Origin: Candidatus Rhodoblastus alkanivorans
Lineage (GTDB): Bacteria > Pseudomonadota > Alphaproteobacteria > Rhizobiales > Beijerinckiaceae
Assembly: GCF_022760755.1 (NCBI RefSeq)
Contig: NZ_JAIVFP010000001.1
Coordinates: forward strand, 2,212,001 to 2,276,000
Direction: 5' to 3'
DNA length: 64,000 bases
The position numbers and the translations under genes are program-made. Of this stretch, positions 1 to 8,857 are shown piece after piece (the first letter of the stretch is position 1; every line of letters begins with the position of its first letter). The notes under the pieces are model-generated. The model had not been told where the DNA came from and did no database searches. It worked only from the letters and a program-made list of their open reading frames with translations.

Positions 1-106
1 CATCCGGATGTGGATTGGGCACGCGGTCGAGCACCGCCTCGTCCGGGCTTTGCGGAGTTTTGGCCTGCGCGCCGAGGAGGCCCGCGCCGTCGTGGGTCTT
101 GACCAT
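1..106 (-). CDS. queF: NADPH-dependent 7-cyano-7-deazaguanine reductase, 5' end only
   Basis: Only the first 35 codons lie in the window; the gene runs off the left edge. Reading leftward from the ATG at 106, the peptide begins MVKTHDGAGLLGAQ and continues into EEAVL-like and RVPNPHPD segments. This matches the N-terminus of bacterial QueF, where an AVLxRVPNPH stretch precedes the catalytic domain. QueF reduces preQ0 to preQ1 in queuosine biosynthesis. The catalytic Cys and Asp are outside the window, so the assignment rests on this N-terminal signature. The gene is divergent from eno, with about 170 bp between the two starts. Confidence 0.7.
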   Translation of the reverse strand, partial: MVKTHDGAGLLGAQAKTPQSPDEAVLDRVPNPHPD

Positions 107-251
107 GAGAAAATCCTTTCGGTCGGATTTAAGCGCGATGAAAGTGTGGAGCAATGACGCGGCGGACAGAAATCGGGCGCGAAAGCTTTGCTGCGGCCAT
201 GGACCATCTTTTTAATTTCACCCAACGGGCGTAGAAGGCCCGCGTTCGTGA

Positions 252-1562
<1,311 letters not shown>

Positions 1563-1565
1563 GTC

Positions 1566-2798
1566 TTGCCCGTACACAAGATTCTCGTCGCCACCATTTT
1601 TCTCGCGACTTATGGCGGCGTCGCCCTCGGGCGGTTGCCGTTCACCCGGCTCGACCGCGCGGGGATTGCGCTGGTCGGCGCCGCGGCGATGATCGTTTGC
1701 GGCGCCGTCACGACCGAAGAGGCGTTCAAATCCATCGACCTCGGGGCGCTCGCCCTGCTTTTCGGCATGATGGCGATCGTCGCCGAACTGGAGCTTGCCG
1801 GCTTCTTCCGCGCCGCGAGCCTGTTCGCCGCCCGCCGCGCCCATTCGCAATGGGCGCTGCTCGCCGGCACAGTGGCGGTCACGGGCGTGTTTTCAGCCTT
1901 TCTGGTCAATGACGCGGTGTGCCTGGTCATGGCCCCGCTGATCCTGCGCGCGACCCGGGCGCTTCGACTCGATCCGAAACCCTATTTGCTCGGTGTGGCG
2001 CTCGCCTCCAATGCCGGCGGCGCGGCGACGATTACCGGCAATCCCCAGAACATGATCATCGGCGCCTCCTCGCATATCGGCTATGGCCCCTTCGCCGCCG
2101 CCCTGACGCCCGTGGCCGGCGTCGCGCTCCTGCTGGTTTTCGCCTTCACGGCCTTCGTCCATCGCGGCGTTTTGCGTGGGCGGCTTTTGGGCGAGCCGGA
2201 TCTGGGTCCCGCACGGCCCCATCGCGCGCTGATCCTGCGCACGGCTCTCGTCGCGCTGGGCGTGGTCGTCGCCTTTTTCCTCGGCGTCCCGGCCCCTGAG
2301 GCGGCGCTCGCCGGCGCGGGCCTGTTGCTGATGACGCCCGCGGTCAAGCCGCAGAAGGTCTATCGCCGGATCGACGGCGGATTGCTGCTGATGTTCGCAG
2401 GCCTGTTCATCGTCGCGGCGGCGGGCGAAAAGACCTTTCTGACTCCGGAAATTCTGCGGCGAGCGCAATTCTGGGGGCTCGACAACGCCTGGACGATGAC
2501 CGCGGTCGCGGCGACGCTGTCCAATCTCATCAGCAATGTCCCGGCGGTGCTGGCGCTAAAGCCCTTTGTCGCCCAGCTTCCACGCGAAAGCTGGCTGGTG
2601 GTCGCGATGGCGACGACGCTTGCCGGCAATCTCACGCTGCTCGGTTCGGCGGCCAATCTCATCGTTGCGGAAATCGCGCGCCGCGCCGGCGAACCGGTGA
2701 CCTTCCGCGACTTTCTGGTCGTCGGCTTTCCGGCGACCTTGCTGTCGCTGGCTTTCGGCGCCTGGTTTCTCGCCGCGCGGCTCACAGCAGCGCCTTGA
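1566..2798 (+). CDS. SLC13/ArsB-NhaD superfamily anion permease
   Basis: Inner membrane protein of 410 residues with about 10-11 hydrophobic segments and two internal halves, each holding an N-rich re-entrant motif. These are FLVNDAVCLVMAPLIL and SNAGGAATITGNPQNMIIG in the first half, and NLISNVPAVLAL and AGNLTLLGSAANLI in the second. This is the hallmark of the ion transporter superfamily containing ArsB, NhaD and SLC13 carriers. The substrate (dicarboxylate, arsenite, sulfate or other) cannot be told from sequence. The start is a TTG 3 bp after the eno stop, suggesting translational coupling; no strong separate ribosome binding site is seen. Confidence 0.8.
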   Translation: MPVHKILVATIFLATYGGVALGRLPFTRLDRAGIALVGAAAMIVCGAVTTEEAFKSIDLGALALLFGMMAIVAELELAGFFRAASLFAARRAHSQWALLAGTVAVTGVFSAFLVNDAVCLVMAPLILRATRALRLDPKPYLLGVALASNAGGAATITGNPQNMIIGASSHIGYGPFAAALTPVAGVALLLVFAFTAFVHRGVLRGRLLGEPDLGPARPHRALILRTALVALGVVVAFFLGVPAPEAALAGAGLLLMTPAVKPQKVYRRIDGGLLLMFAGLFIVAAAGEKTFLTPEILRRAQFWGLDNAWTMTAVAATLSNLISNVPAVLALKPFVAQLPRESWLVVAMATTLAGNLTLLGSAANLIVAEIARRAGEPVTFRDFLVVGFPATLLSLAFGAWFLAARLTAAP

Positions 2799-3009
2799 GC
2801 TGGCTCAGCAGCAGCGCCGCGCGGTCCGGAAAGAGCATGGTGGCGATAGCGGCGCCAATGACGGCGAGGCCGATGTAAATTTCGATCGGCGCGCGTCTTG
2901 GCGCGTCCATGATGAGCGACTCGACGTTCGGGACGCCGGTTCCGACCCGGTGGCGCCGATCCGGGCGAGCCTTGAAGTCGGTGTCCATCGAGAATCCCAG
3001 ATTGGCCAT
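2782..3009 (-). CDS. Small hypothetical single-pass membrane protein
   Basis: A 75-residue product beginning MANLGFSMDTDFK, with a basic proline-rich middle and one C-terminal hydrophobic helix (IEIYIGLAVIGAAIATMLF) followed by a short tail. The stop overlaps the 3' end of the convergent permease gene by 17 bp. An upstream in-frame ATG at 3084 would give 100 residues, but the extension looks less protein-like. No family recognised. It could be a tail-anchored or single-span accessory protein; expression is not certain. Confidence 0.45.
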   Translation of the reverse strand: MANLGFSMDTDFKARPDRRHRVGTGVPNVESLIMDAPRRAPIEIYIGLAVIGAAIATMLFPDRAALLLSQLKALL

Positions 3010-3158
3010 GGTCCCTGTCCCAAAATGAAGCATTTCGGCCGTTTCCGCGCCGGATTGGCGCCATGGAGCGGCCTCGTCCGCCAATGCGACAAGATCGGCG
3101 CCACGCCGATTTGAGCAAAATTAACCGTGATCTAACCTTTGCGGGCGATGCTCGCGCC

Positions 3159-3482
3159 ATGGTCGTCCGCACGCGCTTCACCTCCATCGCCATCCCTCTG
3201 CTCTTCCACCTCGTTTCCGGGGCGGTGGGCGGCTTTTTCGTCTGGCACGCCTTTCACGGCGACCGCGGTGTGGCGGCCGACCTCGAAACCCGCCGCGAGA
3301 TGGCCAAGATCGAAGCCCAGCTGCGGGACGTTCACGCCGAAAGGGCGGAGTGGGAGAAGAAAATCGCGCTGCTGCGTGGTCCCGTCGTCGATCGCGACCT
3401 TCTCGACGAGGAGGCGCGGGACCTCCTCAACCGGGTCCGCAAGGACGATCTTGTCGTCATACTGCCCGAGGAAAAAGACTAG
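3159..3482 (+). CDS. ftsB: Septum formation initiator (FtsB/DivIC family)
   Basis: A 107-residue bitopic protein. A short cytoplasmic N-terminus (MVVRTRFT) is followed by one membrane helix at roughly residues 9-28 and then a charged coiled coil at about residues 35-70. The conserved VDRDLLDEEARDLLNRVRKDD segment, shortened to its core RDLLDEEARDLLNRV, is typical of alphaproteobacterial FtsB-like proteins. These join FtsL and FtsQ in the divisome. Its position between eno and pdhA agrees with the conserved alphaproteobacterial order. The ATG at 3159 is preferred because the longer reading frame from 3063 adds a non-homologous charged leader. Confidence 0.85.
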   Translation: MVVRTRFTSIAIPLLFHLVSGAVGGFFVWHAFHGDRGVAADLETRREMAKIEAQLRDVHAERAEWEKKIALLRGPVVDRDLLDEEARDLLNRVRKDDLVVILPEEKD

Positions 3483-3540
3483 GTTGTTTCAATAGCAATT
3501 TAATATTTTAAAAGCGCATCAATATGGAATGCTTCAGCAT

Positions 3541-3560
3541 TAAGTCGTCGTTCCGACTTA
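3541..3560. repeat. Hairpin in AT-rich leader of the peptidase gene
   Basis: TAAGTCG and CGACTTA form a perfect 7-bp stem around a 6-nt loop. It ends 16 bp before the start codon of the papain-like peptidase gene and lies in a markedly AT-rich 90-bp stretch (3485-3576). A second small stem (AATGC-TTCA-GCATT) sits just upstream. It could be the ftsB terminator, although no clear T-run follows, or a leader structure. Confidence 0.35.
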
Positions 3561-3576
3561 TTGGGAGCATCTTTTC

Positions 3577-4329
3577 ATGCGCGAGACCCCTCGCTTCGAC
3601 GCCAGGACCTCGATTTCCGTAACACAGCTTTTGGAGTTGACGCACGACCGTGGTCCTGTTGCGTTGTTAACGGAGGCGAACGATCAAGTGCACCTTCGTC
3701 AGGGCGACATGGACGGCGCTTGCGGACCATATTCCCTGACAATGGCGTTGATCGCGATGGGCTTGATCACGCGCGCTGAAGCCATGAGCGCGGTCTGCCC
3801 CGATCGGCGCACATTGTCGGGAAAATTCACCGAGAAGTTATGGGCCTTCGATCCTCTCTTCTCGGAAGGCGTCGATATCGATGACCTGAAATGGTTGGCC
3901 GACGGATACAGGAATAGAGATCTCCAAGTCGAAATATCGTCGGCGCGAACGAAAAGGCGGATTGCTTTGGAAGTCGCGAAAGCCACTGACGAGGGAGGCG
4001 CAGCAATCATTCGCATCGATTGGCTCGGCGGCGGGGGGCATTGGATGCTTGCTGTCGGCCATCAAAGCCGTCAACTGGATTATTCCGAACCCCGTTGCTT
4101 GACTCATATCCTGTGCCTTGATCCCGGCCAGGCTACGCCGAGGGCGAGTTTGTGGAATTCCGTACTCTATCATACCGATCCAATAGGCCAGTCCCTGAGC
4201 CGGGGTCGATATTCCGTCGAATATTGGGGAATGGACGGCGCCAAGCGGCTTTGCCGCCTTACGGAAGCAGTCATTCTCAAGCGTCCGGAGCAGGTCGCCG
4301 AACTTGTTTTGCACCTTAACGCCGCCTAG
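3577..4329 (+). CDS. Papain-like (C39-type fold) cysteine peptidase, orphan
   Basis: A 250-residue soluble protein without signal peptide. Three conserved-looking elements appear in the order of a papain/C39-like catalytic core: DGACGPYSLTMAL with Cys49, GGGGHWMLAVG with His155, and ILCLDPGQ with Asp182. The Cys-Gly-Pro followed by a helix and the His-Trp pair are typical of the C39-like fold. Base composition is visibly less GC-rich than its neighbours and the gene interrupts the conserved ftsB-pdhA pair, suggesting acquisition. The start has a GGGAG ribosome binding site. Substrate unknown: it could be a peptidase, transglutaminase-like enzyme or isopeptidase. No ABC exporter or leader-peptide substrate lies next to it, so bacteriocin maturation is not supported. 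Confidence 0.55.
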   Translation: MRETPRFDARTSISVTQLLELTHDRGPVALLTEANDQVHLRQGDMDGACGPYSLTMALIAMGLITRAEAMSAVCPDRRTLSGKFTEKLWAFDPLFSEGVDIDDLKWLADGYRNRDLQVEISSARTKRRIALEVAKATDEGGAAIIRIDWLGGGGHWMLAVGHQSRQLDYSEPRCLTHILCLDPGQATPRASLWNSVLYHTDPIGQSLSRGRYSVEYWGMDGAKRLCRLTEAVILKRPEQVAELVLHLNAA

Positions 4330-4661
4330 GCGGCGCGAAATCGCGGGTTTCTCGTTTAGAGATCCTTGTGTTCGAAACGGCTTGCTTACTGAACGTTGAC
4401 GACGCGAATACATAGAACAACGTATCGTTGTGACCGTCATTGCGAGCGGCGCGAAGCAATGACGCCGCGTGAATAGCGTCGGTCGCGCTCGTTTAGACGA
4501 GGAGGCGCGCAACCGAAGGCCAAGGGCGATTCCTCCTGGGGCTGTTGCGGGGCGTCTCGCTTTTTCACCCGCTTCGGGCTAGCTTTCCCCTCCATTGCTC
4601 GCGATTCCCGGCCGCCGCGCGGCGAGGGCGCGGGTTGCTCGAATTCAGGCGCAGGGGAACA
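4330..4661. other. Intergenic region before pdhA with a palindromic repeat
   Basis: No convincing gene is seen on either strand. The stretch 4435-4464 carries a 9-bp perfect inverted repeat (CGTCATTGC ... GCAATGACG) around a GC-rich 12-bp centre, a common extragenic palindrome type in GC-rich alphaproteobacteria. The remainder probably holds the pdhA promoter, but no clear -35/-10 pair could be chosen. Confidence 0.5.
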
Positions 4662-5648
4662 ATGGCCGCTTCCTTTGGGCCGCCGGAAGGCGGCGATTCG
4701 CGTCTGGCCGCCTTTCTCGGCGATGGCGACGACATTTCGGTCTATCGCGCCATGCTGCTCATTCGCCGCTTCGAGGAAAAGGCTGGCCAATTGTTCGGCA
4801 TGGGCCTGATCGGCGGCTTCTGCCATCTCTATATCGGGCAGGAGGCGATCGTGGTCGGGATGCGTCTCGCCGCGCGCGAGACCGACCAGTTCATCGCCTC
4901 CTATCGCCACCATGGCCACCTGCTCGCCTGCGGGGCCGATCCGCGCACGGTTCTTGCGGAAATGACCGGCCGACGCGGCGGGCTTTCCGGCGGCAAGGGC
5001 GGGTCGATGCATATGTTCGCGCCGGAGCTCGATTATTACGGCGGCCATGGCATCGTCGGCGCCCAGGCCTCTCTCGGCGCCGGCCTCGCCTTCGCCAATT
5101 CCTATCGCCGCGACGGGCGGGTCTGCGTCTGTTTCTTCGGCGACGGCGCGGCCGACCAGGGCCAGGTCGCGGAAAGTTTCAACATGACGGCGCGCTGGCG
5201 CCTGCCCATTGTCTTTTGTATCGAGAACAACCGCGCCATGCCGGGGGCGGAAGGCGATCTTGCCCGGCGCGGGGCCGCTTTCGACATTCCCGGCGAATCG
5301 ATCGACGGGATGGATGTCGAGGCGGTGCGCGAGGCGGGGGAGCGCGCCATCGAACGGGCGCGCGCCGGCGACGGTCCGACCGTTCTCGAAATGCGCACCG
5401 AACGCTATCGCGGCCATTCGCTCGCCGATCCCGCCAAATACAGGCGCAAGGACGAACAGCGGGCAAGCCATGCGCCCGACCCGATCGAGCGCCAGCGCGA
5501 GCTGATCCTGAATTCCGGCCAGGCCGACGAGGCTTTCCTCAAGCGCATCGACGCGGAATTGCGCGCCATCGTTAATGAAGCCGCCGATTACGCCGCGCAG
5601 AGCCCGGAGCCCGGCGCGGCGGATCTGACCGCCGACGTGCTGATATGA
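4662..5648 (+). CDS. pdhA: Pyruvate dehydrogenase E1 component, alpha subunit
   Basis: Thiamine-diphosphate-dependent alpha subunit (328 residues) of the pyruvate dehydrogenase complex, which decarboxylates pyruvate and transfers the acetyl unit to lipoyl groups. The TPP motif GDGAADQG begins at residue 160 and closes with NN at 189-190. SYRHHGHLLACG (near residue 80) and GKGGSMHMF (near 111) are further E1-alpha signatures. The ATG at 4662 follows CAGGGGAAC and gives the normal length; the reading frame extends upstream to 4545 without homology. It pairs with pdhB, 126 bp downstream across two large inverted repeats. Confidence 0.93.
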   Translation: MAASFGPPEGGDSRLAAFLGDGDDISVYRAMLLIRRFEEKAGQLFGMGLIGGFCHLYIGQEAIVVGMRLAARETDQFIASYRHHGHLLACGADPRTVLAEMTGRRGGLSGGKGGSMHMFAPELDYYGGHGIVGAQASLGAGLAFANSYRRDGRVCVCFFGDGAADQGQVAESFNMTARWRLPIVFCIENNRAMPGAEGDLARRGAAFDIPGESIDGMDVEAVREAGERAIERARAGDGPTVLEMRTERYRGHSLADPAKYRRKDEQRASHAPDPIERQRELILNSGQADEAFLKRIDAELRAIVNEAADYAAQSPEPGAADLTADVLI

Positions 5649-5657
5649 CGGCGCGGT

Positions 5658-5699
5658 CCAAGCATAAATGCGTTGGCGCGCCAACGCATTTATGCTTGG
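5658..5699. repeat. Perfect 42-bp palindrome between pdhA and pdhB
   Basis: Two 19-bp arms (CCAAGCATAAATGCGTTGG and its exact complement) flank a CGCG centre, making a completely symmetric 42-bp palindrome 9 bp after the pdhA stop. It is not followed by a T-run, so it is not a standard intrinsic terminator. It might stabilise or separate the pdhA and pdhB messages, bind a dimeric regulator, or be a mobile palindromic element. Confidence 0.8.
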
Positions 5700-5712
5700 A
5701 GTCATTTGTTTT

Positions 5713-5761
5713 AGCAGGATTTCTGTCCGAAAACCGGCGGCTGCTTTTCGGAAATCCTGCT
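5713..5761. repeat. Imperfect inverted repeat upstream of pdhB
   Basis: AGCAGGATTTC...CCGAAAA on the left pairs with TTTTCGG...AAATCCTGCT on the right, around a GC-rich loop. It lies 13 bp after the perfect palindrome and 13 bp before the pdhB ATG. It resembles the extragenic palindromes at 22203-22251, which also carry GAAAA/TTTTC arms, so it may belong to a dispersed repeat family. Confidence 0.6.
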
Positions 5762-5774
5762 TAGGGGGAAATGA

Positions 5775-7067
5775 ATGGCGACCCAAGTGCTGATGCCTTC
5801 GCTTTCGCCCGAAATGAAATTCGGCAAGCTGACGCGCTGGCTGAAACGCGAGGGCGATTACGTCGAGGCGGGCGACGTTCTCGCCGAGATCGAGACGGAG
5901 AAGGCGACCATGGAGGTCGAGGCCGTCGAATCCGGCGTGCTGGAGCGCATTCTGGCGCCCGAGGGCGCGGATAAGGTCGCGGTCAACGCGCCCATCGCCA
6001 TCATCGTCCCGGCGGAGGCGCGGCCTGAGACGCCGGCGGGTTCGGCCGCGCCGGCTCCGGCGGAGGAGGAAGCCTTCGCGCCTCTCCACATCAGCGTGCG
6101 CGAGGCGCTGCGCGAGGCGCTCGCCGAGGAAATGCGCCGCGACCCTTCCGTTTTCGTGCTCGGCGAGGAGGTCGGGGAAGCCCAGGGCGCGCCCAAGGTC
6201 ACGCAGGGCCTGCTGCAGGAATTCGGCGCGCGGCGGGTGGTGGACGCGCCGATCTCCGAACACGCCTTCGCCGGGCTCGGCGTCGGCGCCGCCATGGCCG
6301 GCCTGCGCCCGGTGATCGAGTTCATGAGCTTCAATTTCGCCCTTCAGGCGATGGATCACATCGTCAATTCGGCGGCCAAGACGCTCTATATGTCCGGCGG
6401 CGCGCTCAACATTCCGATCGTGTTTCGCGGCCCCAACGGCGCGCGGGCGCGGGTCGGGGCCCAGCACGCCCAGGATTTTTCCGCCTGGTTCGCCCATATT
6501 CCCGGCCTCAAGGTCGTCGCGCCCTATAGCGCGGCCGACGCCAAGGGCCTGCTGAAAGCCGCGATCCGCGACCCCAATCCGGTGATCTTCCTCGAACATG
6601 AGAAGCTCTATGGCCAGAGCTTCCCCGCGCCGCGCGAAAAAGACCATCTGGTTCCGATCGGCGCCGCCAATATCGCGCGGGCCGGGCGGGAGATCACCAT
6701 CGTCGCTTATTCGCACGGCGTCGGCCTCGCGCTGAAGGCGGCCGAGCGGCTGGCCGAGGAGGAAATCGAGGCCGAGGTCATCGACCTGCGCACGCTGCGT
6801 CCGCTGGACATGGCCACGATCCTGGGTTCGGTCGCCAAGACCGGGCGCTGCGTGCTTGTGGACGAGGGCTGGCCGCAGGGCGGGATCGCCGCCGAAATCT
6901 CGGCCCGGCTGATGGAGGAGGCGTTCGACGATCTTGACGCTCCGGTCGCTCGGGTGACGGGCCGCGACATTCCCATGCCCTATGCCGCCAATCTCGAACG
7001 GCTCTCCCTGCCGTCCGAAGCCGATATTGTGGCGGCGACGAGGAAGGCGCTCTATCTGAAACTGTAA
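5775..7067 (+). CDS. pdhB: Pyruvate dehydrogenase E1 beta subunit with N-terminal lipoyl domain
   Basis: A 430-residue fusion typical of many alphaproteobacteria. Residues 1-80 form a biotinyl/lipoyl domain with the lipoylation motif ETEKATME, Lys43 being the attachment residue. An Ala/Pro/Glu-rich linker (about 80-105) leads to the E1 beta transketolase-like domain ([36 protein letters not shown]). Together with PdhA it forms the E1 heterotetramer. This is the only intact lipoyl domain seen in the cluster, because the downstream E2-like protein lacks its lysine. The ATG at 5775 is preceded by AGGGGGAA. Confidence 0.93.
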   Translation: MATQVLMPSLSPEMKFGKLTRWLKREGDYVEAGDVLAEIETEKATMEVEAVESGVLERILAPEGADKVAVNAPIAIIVPAEARPETPAGSAAPAPAEEEAFAPLHISVREALREALAEEMRRDPSVFVLGEEVGEAQGAPKVTQGLLQEFGARRVVDAPISEHAFAGLGVGAAMAGLRPVIEFMSFNFALQAMDHIVNSAAKTLYMSGGALNIPIVFRGPNGARARVGAQHAQDFSAWFAHIPGLKVVAPYSAADAKGLLKAAIRDPNPVIFLEHEKLYGQSFPAPREKDHLVPIGAANIARAGREITIVAYSHGVGLALKAAERLAEEEIEAEVIDLRTLRPLDMATILGSVAKTGRCVLVDEGWPQGGIAAEISARLMEEAFDDLDAPVARVTGRDIPMPYAANLERLSLPSEADIVAATRKALYLKL

Positions 7068-7110
7068 GATTTTGATTCGCACCGGACCTGGGGGTGGAGA
7101 GGGGAATGGC

Positions 7111-7398
7111 ATGGCCGAAGTGAAACGCGAATTGTCGATCCCGCCCGATGTCGAAGCCAATGGCGGCACGGAAATCCTGCGCCTGTTCATTTCCTCGGGC
7201 GCCTTGTCGCTGTCGATGCAGCGGGCCTTCGCCGAGCCCGAGGCCTGGGGGCGCCTGCTGGGAGAACTGGCGCAGCAGGCGGCGTCGCTTTACGAGCGGG
7301 AGACGGAGGTCTCCGCCGCCGAGGCCTTGGGCGACATTCGCATCGCCCTCGATTCCGCGCTGGATCAGATCGAATCCGGGCTGCGGCCGAAGAACTGA
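7111..7398 (+). CDS. DUF5076-type small protein in the pdh cluster
   Basis: A 95-residue acidic, helical protein beginning MAEVKRELSIPPDVEANGG. It appears to be the small DUF5076-type protein often seen beside alphaproteobacterial pdh genes; that family match is from memory and moderate. No catalytic motif or membrane segment is visible. It sits 43 bp after pdhB and 13 bp before the E2-like gene, so is almost certainly cotranscribed. The ATG at 7111 is chosen over 7072 because GGAGAGGGGAA precedes it and the extra residues are low-complexity. Function unknown. Confidence 0.6.
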   Translation: MAEVKRELSIPPDVEANGGTEILRLFISSGALSLSMQRAFAEPEAWGRLLGELAQQAASLYERETEVSAAEALGDIRIALDSALDQIESGLRPKN

Positions 7399-7411
7399 GG
7401 TTTTCTCGGCC

Positions 7412-8491
7412 ATGGCGACCGCGATCCTCATGCCCTCTATCGAACCGTCCATGAAGGTGGGCCGGCTGACGCGCTGGCTCCGCCGGGAGGGCGATTTCGT
7501 CGAGGCCGGCGATGTCGTCGCGGAAATCGCCTGCCCGCACGGCGCCATGGATGTCGAGGCGCCGCGGACCGGGGTTTTGACGCGCATCTTCGTGCCCGCA
7601 GGCGCCGAGGACGTCGCGGTCGATGCCGAGATCGGCCAAATCGAGCCGGGGCCGGCGCCGCATTTGTCCACGCGCATCCTGGCCTCGCCCCGGGCGCGAC
7701 GGCTCGCCCATGAGGCCGGCTTCGATCTGTCGCGGGTTTCGGGCGGGGGGCCCAATGGACGGATTATCGAGGCCGACGTGCGCGCCGCGCTCGAACGTGG
7801 CGCGCCGCGCCAAGACGTCCTCCGCCACGCGGCGCGCGCGGCCGCCGGCGGGCGGATGCGTCCGCTGATCGAATCCGCCGAATGGACGCCGCAGGTCCAT
7901 CTCGAAGTGGATTGCCGGATCGACGCTCTGGAGGCGTTTCGGGCGCGGCTCAATGCCGCGCGCGGAAAATTCACGACCAGGGTCTCGCTGCTCGATTGCC
8001 TGGTCAAGGCGCTCGCCCTCGCTTTGATCCAGGCGCCGCGGGCGAATGTCGCGCGGGCGGGGGAGGGTTTTGAACTGGCGGCGCGCGCCGATGTCGCGAT
8101 CGCGCTCAGCCTCGGCAGCGAGATCGTCGCCCCGGCCTTGCCGGGGGCGGAGGCGATGTCGCTGGACCAGATCGCCGCAGCCCGCGCCGCATTCCTGGCG
8201 GGTCGCTTTTCACCCAACGCCTTCATCGGCGGCGTGAGCCTCATCGCCAATCTCGGCGCCTTCGGCGTCCGCCGCATCCTGCCAGCGGTGGTTCCGCCCT
8301 GGACCAGCGTGCTCGGCGTCGGCGCGGCGGAGCAGCGCATCGTGGTGGAGCAGGGCGCGCCGGCGGTCGCGACGGTTCTGGCCGTCGCTCTGGCGATCGA
8401 CCGCCGCGCCATGGACGAACCCGCCGCCGGCGCCTTGCTCGCCGCCTTCAAGGCTTTGATCGAGCGCCCGGAGGGACTGGCGGAGGTGTGA
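7412..8491 (+). CDS. E2-like protein without lipoyl lysine or catalytic histidine
   Basis: A 359-residue protein with the domain order of dihydrolipoamide acetyltransferase: lipoyl-like domain (1-80), peripheral subunit (E3)-binding domain (about 88-125, ILASPRARRLAHEAGFDLS...GRIIEADV) and a catalytic-like domain (about 140-359). In the lipoyl-like domain the motif is IACPHGAMDVE, so His43 stands where PdhB has lipoylated Lys43. In the C-terminal motif expected to be DHRxxDG the sequence is DRRAMDE, with Arg331 replacing the catalytic His and Glu336 replacing Gly. Both activities should be lost while E3 binding looks preserved. It may be a structural, protein-X-like subunit or a decaying pdhC. 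No lpd follows. The reading frame is open and normally GC-biased, arguing for retention. Confidence 0.8.
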   Translation: MATAILMPSIEPSMKVGRLTRWLRREGDFVEAGDVVAEIACPHGAMDVEAPRTGVLTRIFVPAGAEDVAVDAEIGQIEPGPAPHLSTRILASPRARRLAHEAGFDLSRVSGGGPNGRIIEADVRAALERGAPRQDVLRHAARAAAGGRMRPLIESAEWTPQVHLEVDCRIDALEAFRARLNAARGKFTTRVSLLDCLVKALALALIQAPRANVARAGEGFELAARADVAIALSLGSEIVAPALPGAEAMSLDQIAAARAAFLAGRFSPNAFIGGVSLIANLGAFGVRRILPAVVPPWTSVLGVGAAEQRIVVEQGAPAVATVLAVALAIDRRAMDEPAAGALLAAFKALIERPEGLAEV

Positions 8492-8565
8492 CGCGGAATT
8501 CGCACGGGGCGGGTTGGTGGGGTTGATCTGGCGATCGCAAACTGACGATCGGTTTCCCCCTGCAA

Positions 8566-8673
8566 ATGGCTCAAAAAGGCGGGAAGAAGAAGGCCGAAGG
8601 AGCCGCGCGCAAGGACCGCTCGGCGCCAAAACCGGGAATTCGCAATGGTCAGGCGTCGGCGGCGATGTCGTGA
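8566..8673 (+). CDS. Possible 35-residue lysine-rich small protein
   Basis: A short open frame beginning MAQKGGKKKAEGAARKD, basic throughout, located between the E2-like gene and the DsrC-like gene. There is no strong ribosome binding site, and only the ATG and the compact basic composition favour it. It may be a spurious frame. Confidence 0.2.
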   Translation: MAQKGGKKKAEGAARKDRSAPKPGIRNGQASAAMS

Positions 8674-8740
8674 AAATTTGAGCGGAGGACCGGACACCGC
8701 TGCTGCGCTACGAATCAATTCGGCGGGAGACGTCCAGTCC

Positions 8741-8782
8741 TTGAACTGGCGCTCCAACACTCTTGAACTGGTGCTCCAACAC
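8741..8782. promoter_or_regulatory. Two 20-bp direct repeats 22 bp apart, upstream of the DsrC-like gene
   Basis: TTGAACTGGcGCTCCAACAC (8741-8760) and the same sequence with one substitution (8763-8782) are repeated with a period of 22 bp, two helical turns. A shorter third copy, TTGAACTTGG, lies at 8822-8831, and a perfect 12-bp palindrome ATATTCGAATAT at 8804-8815. The second repeat could supply a TTGAAC -35 with a TAGATT -10 at a 17-bp spacing. Phased repeats over a promoter suggest an operator for a regulator binding one face of the helix. Confidence 0.55.
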
Positions 8783-8857
8783 TATAGATTGGAGTTTCGA
8801 AAAATATTCGAATATGATGATTTGAACTTGGCCATTTGGCCGATCGAGGAGCCTGAT

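Noticed and set aside
4437-7190. 917-codon minus-strand open frame opposite pdhA-pdhB
   Set aside because: Long antisense frames are expected in high-GC genes with strong third-position bias. The translation is rich in Arg, His and Gly with no domain, while the plus strand encodes clear pdh genes.
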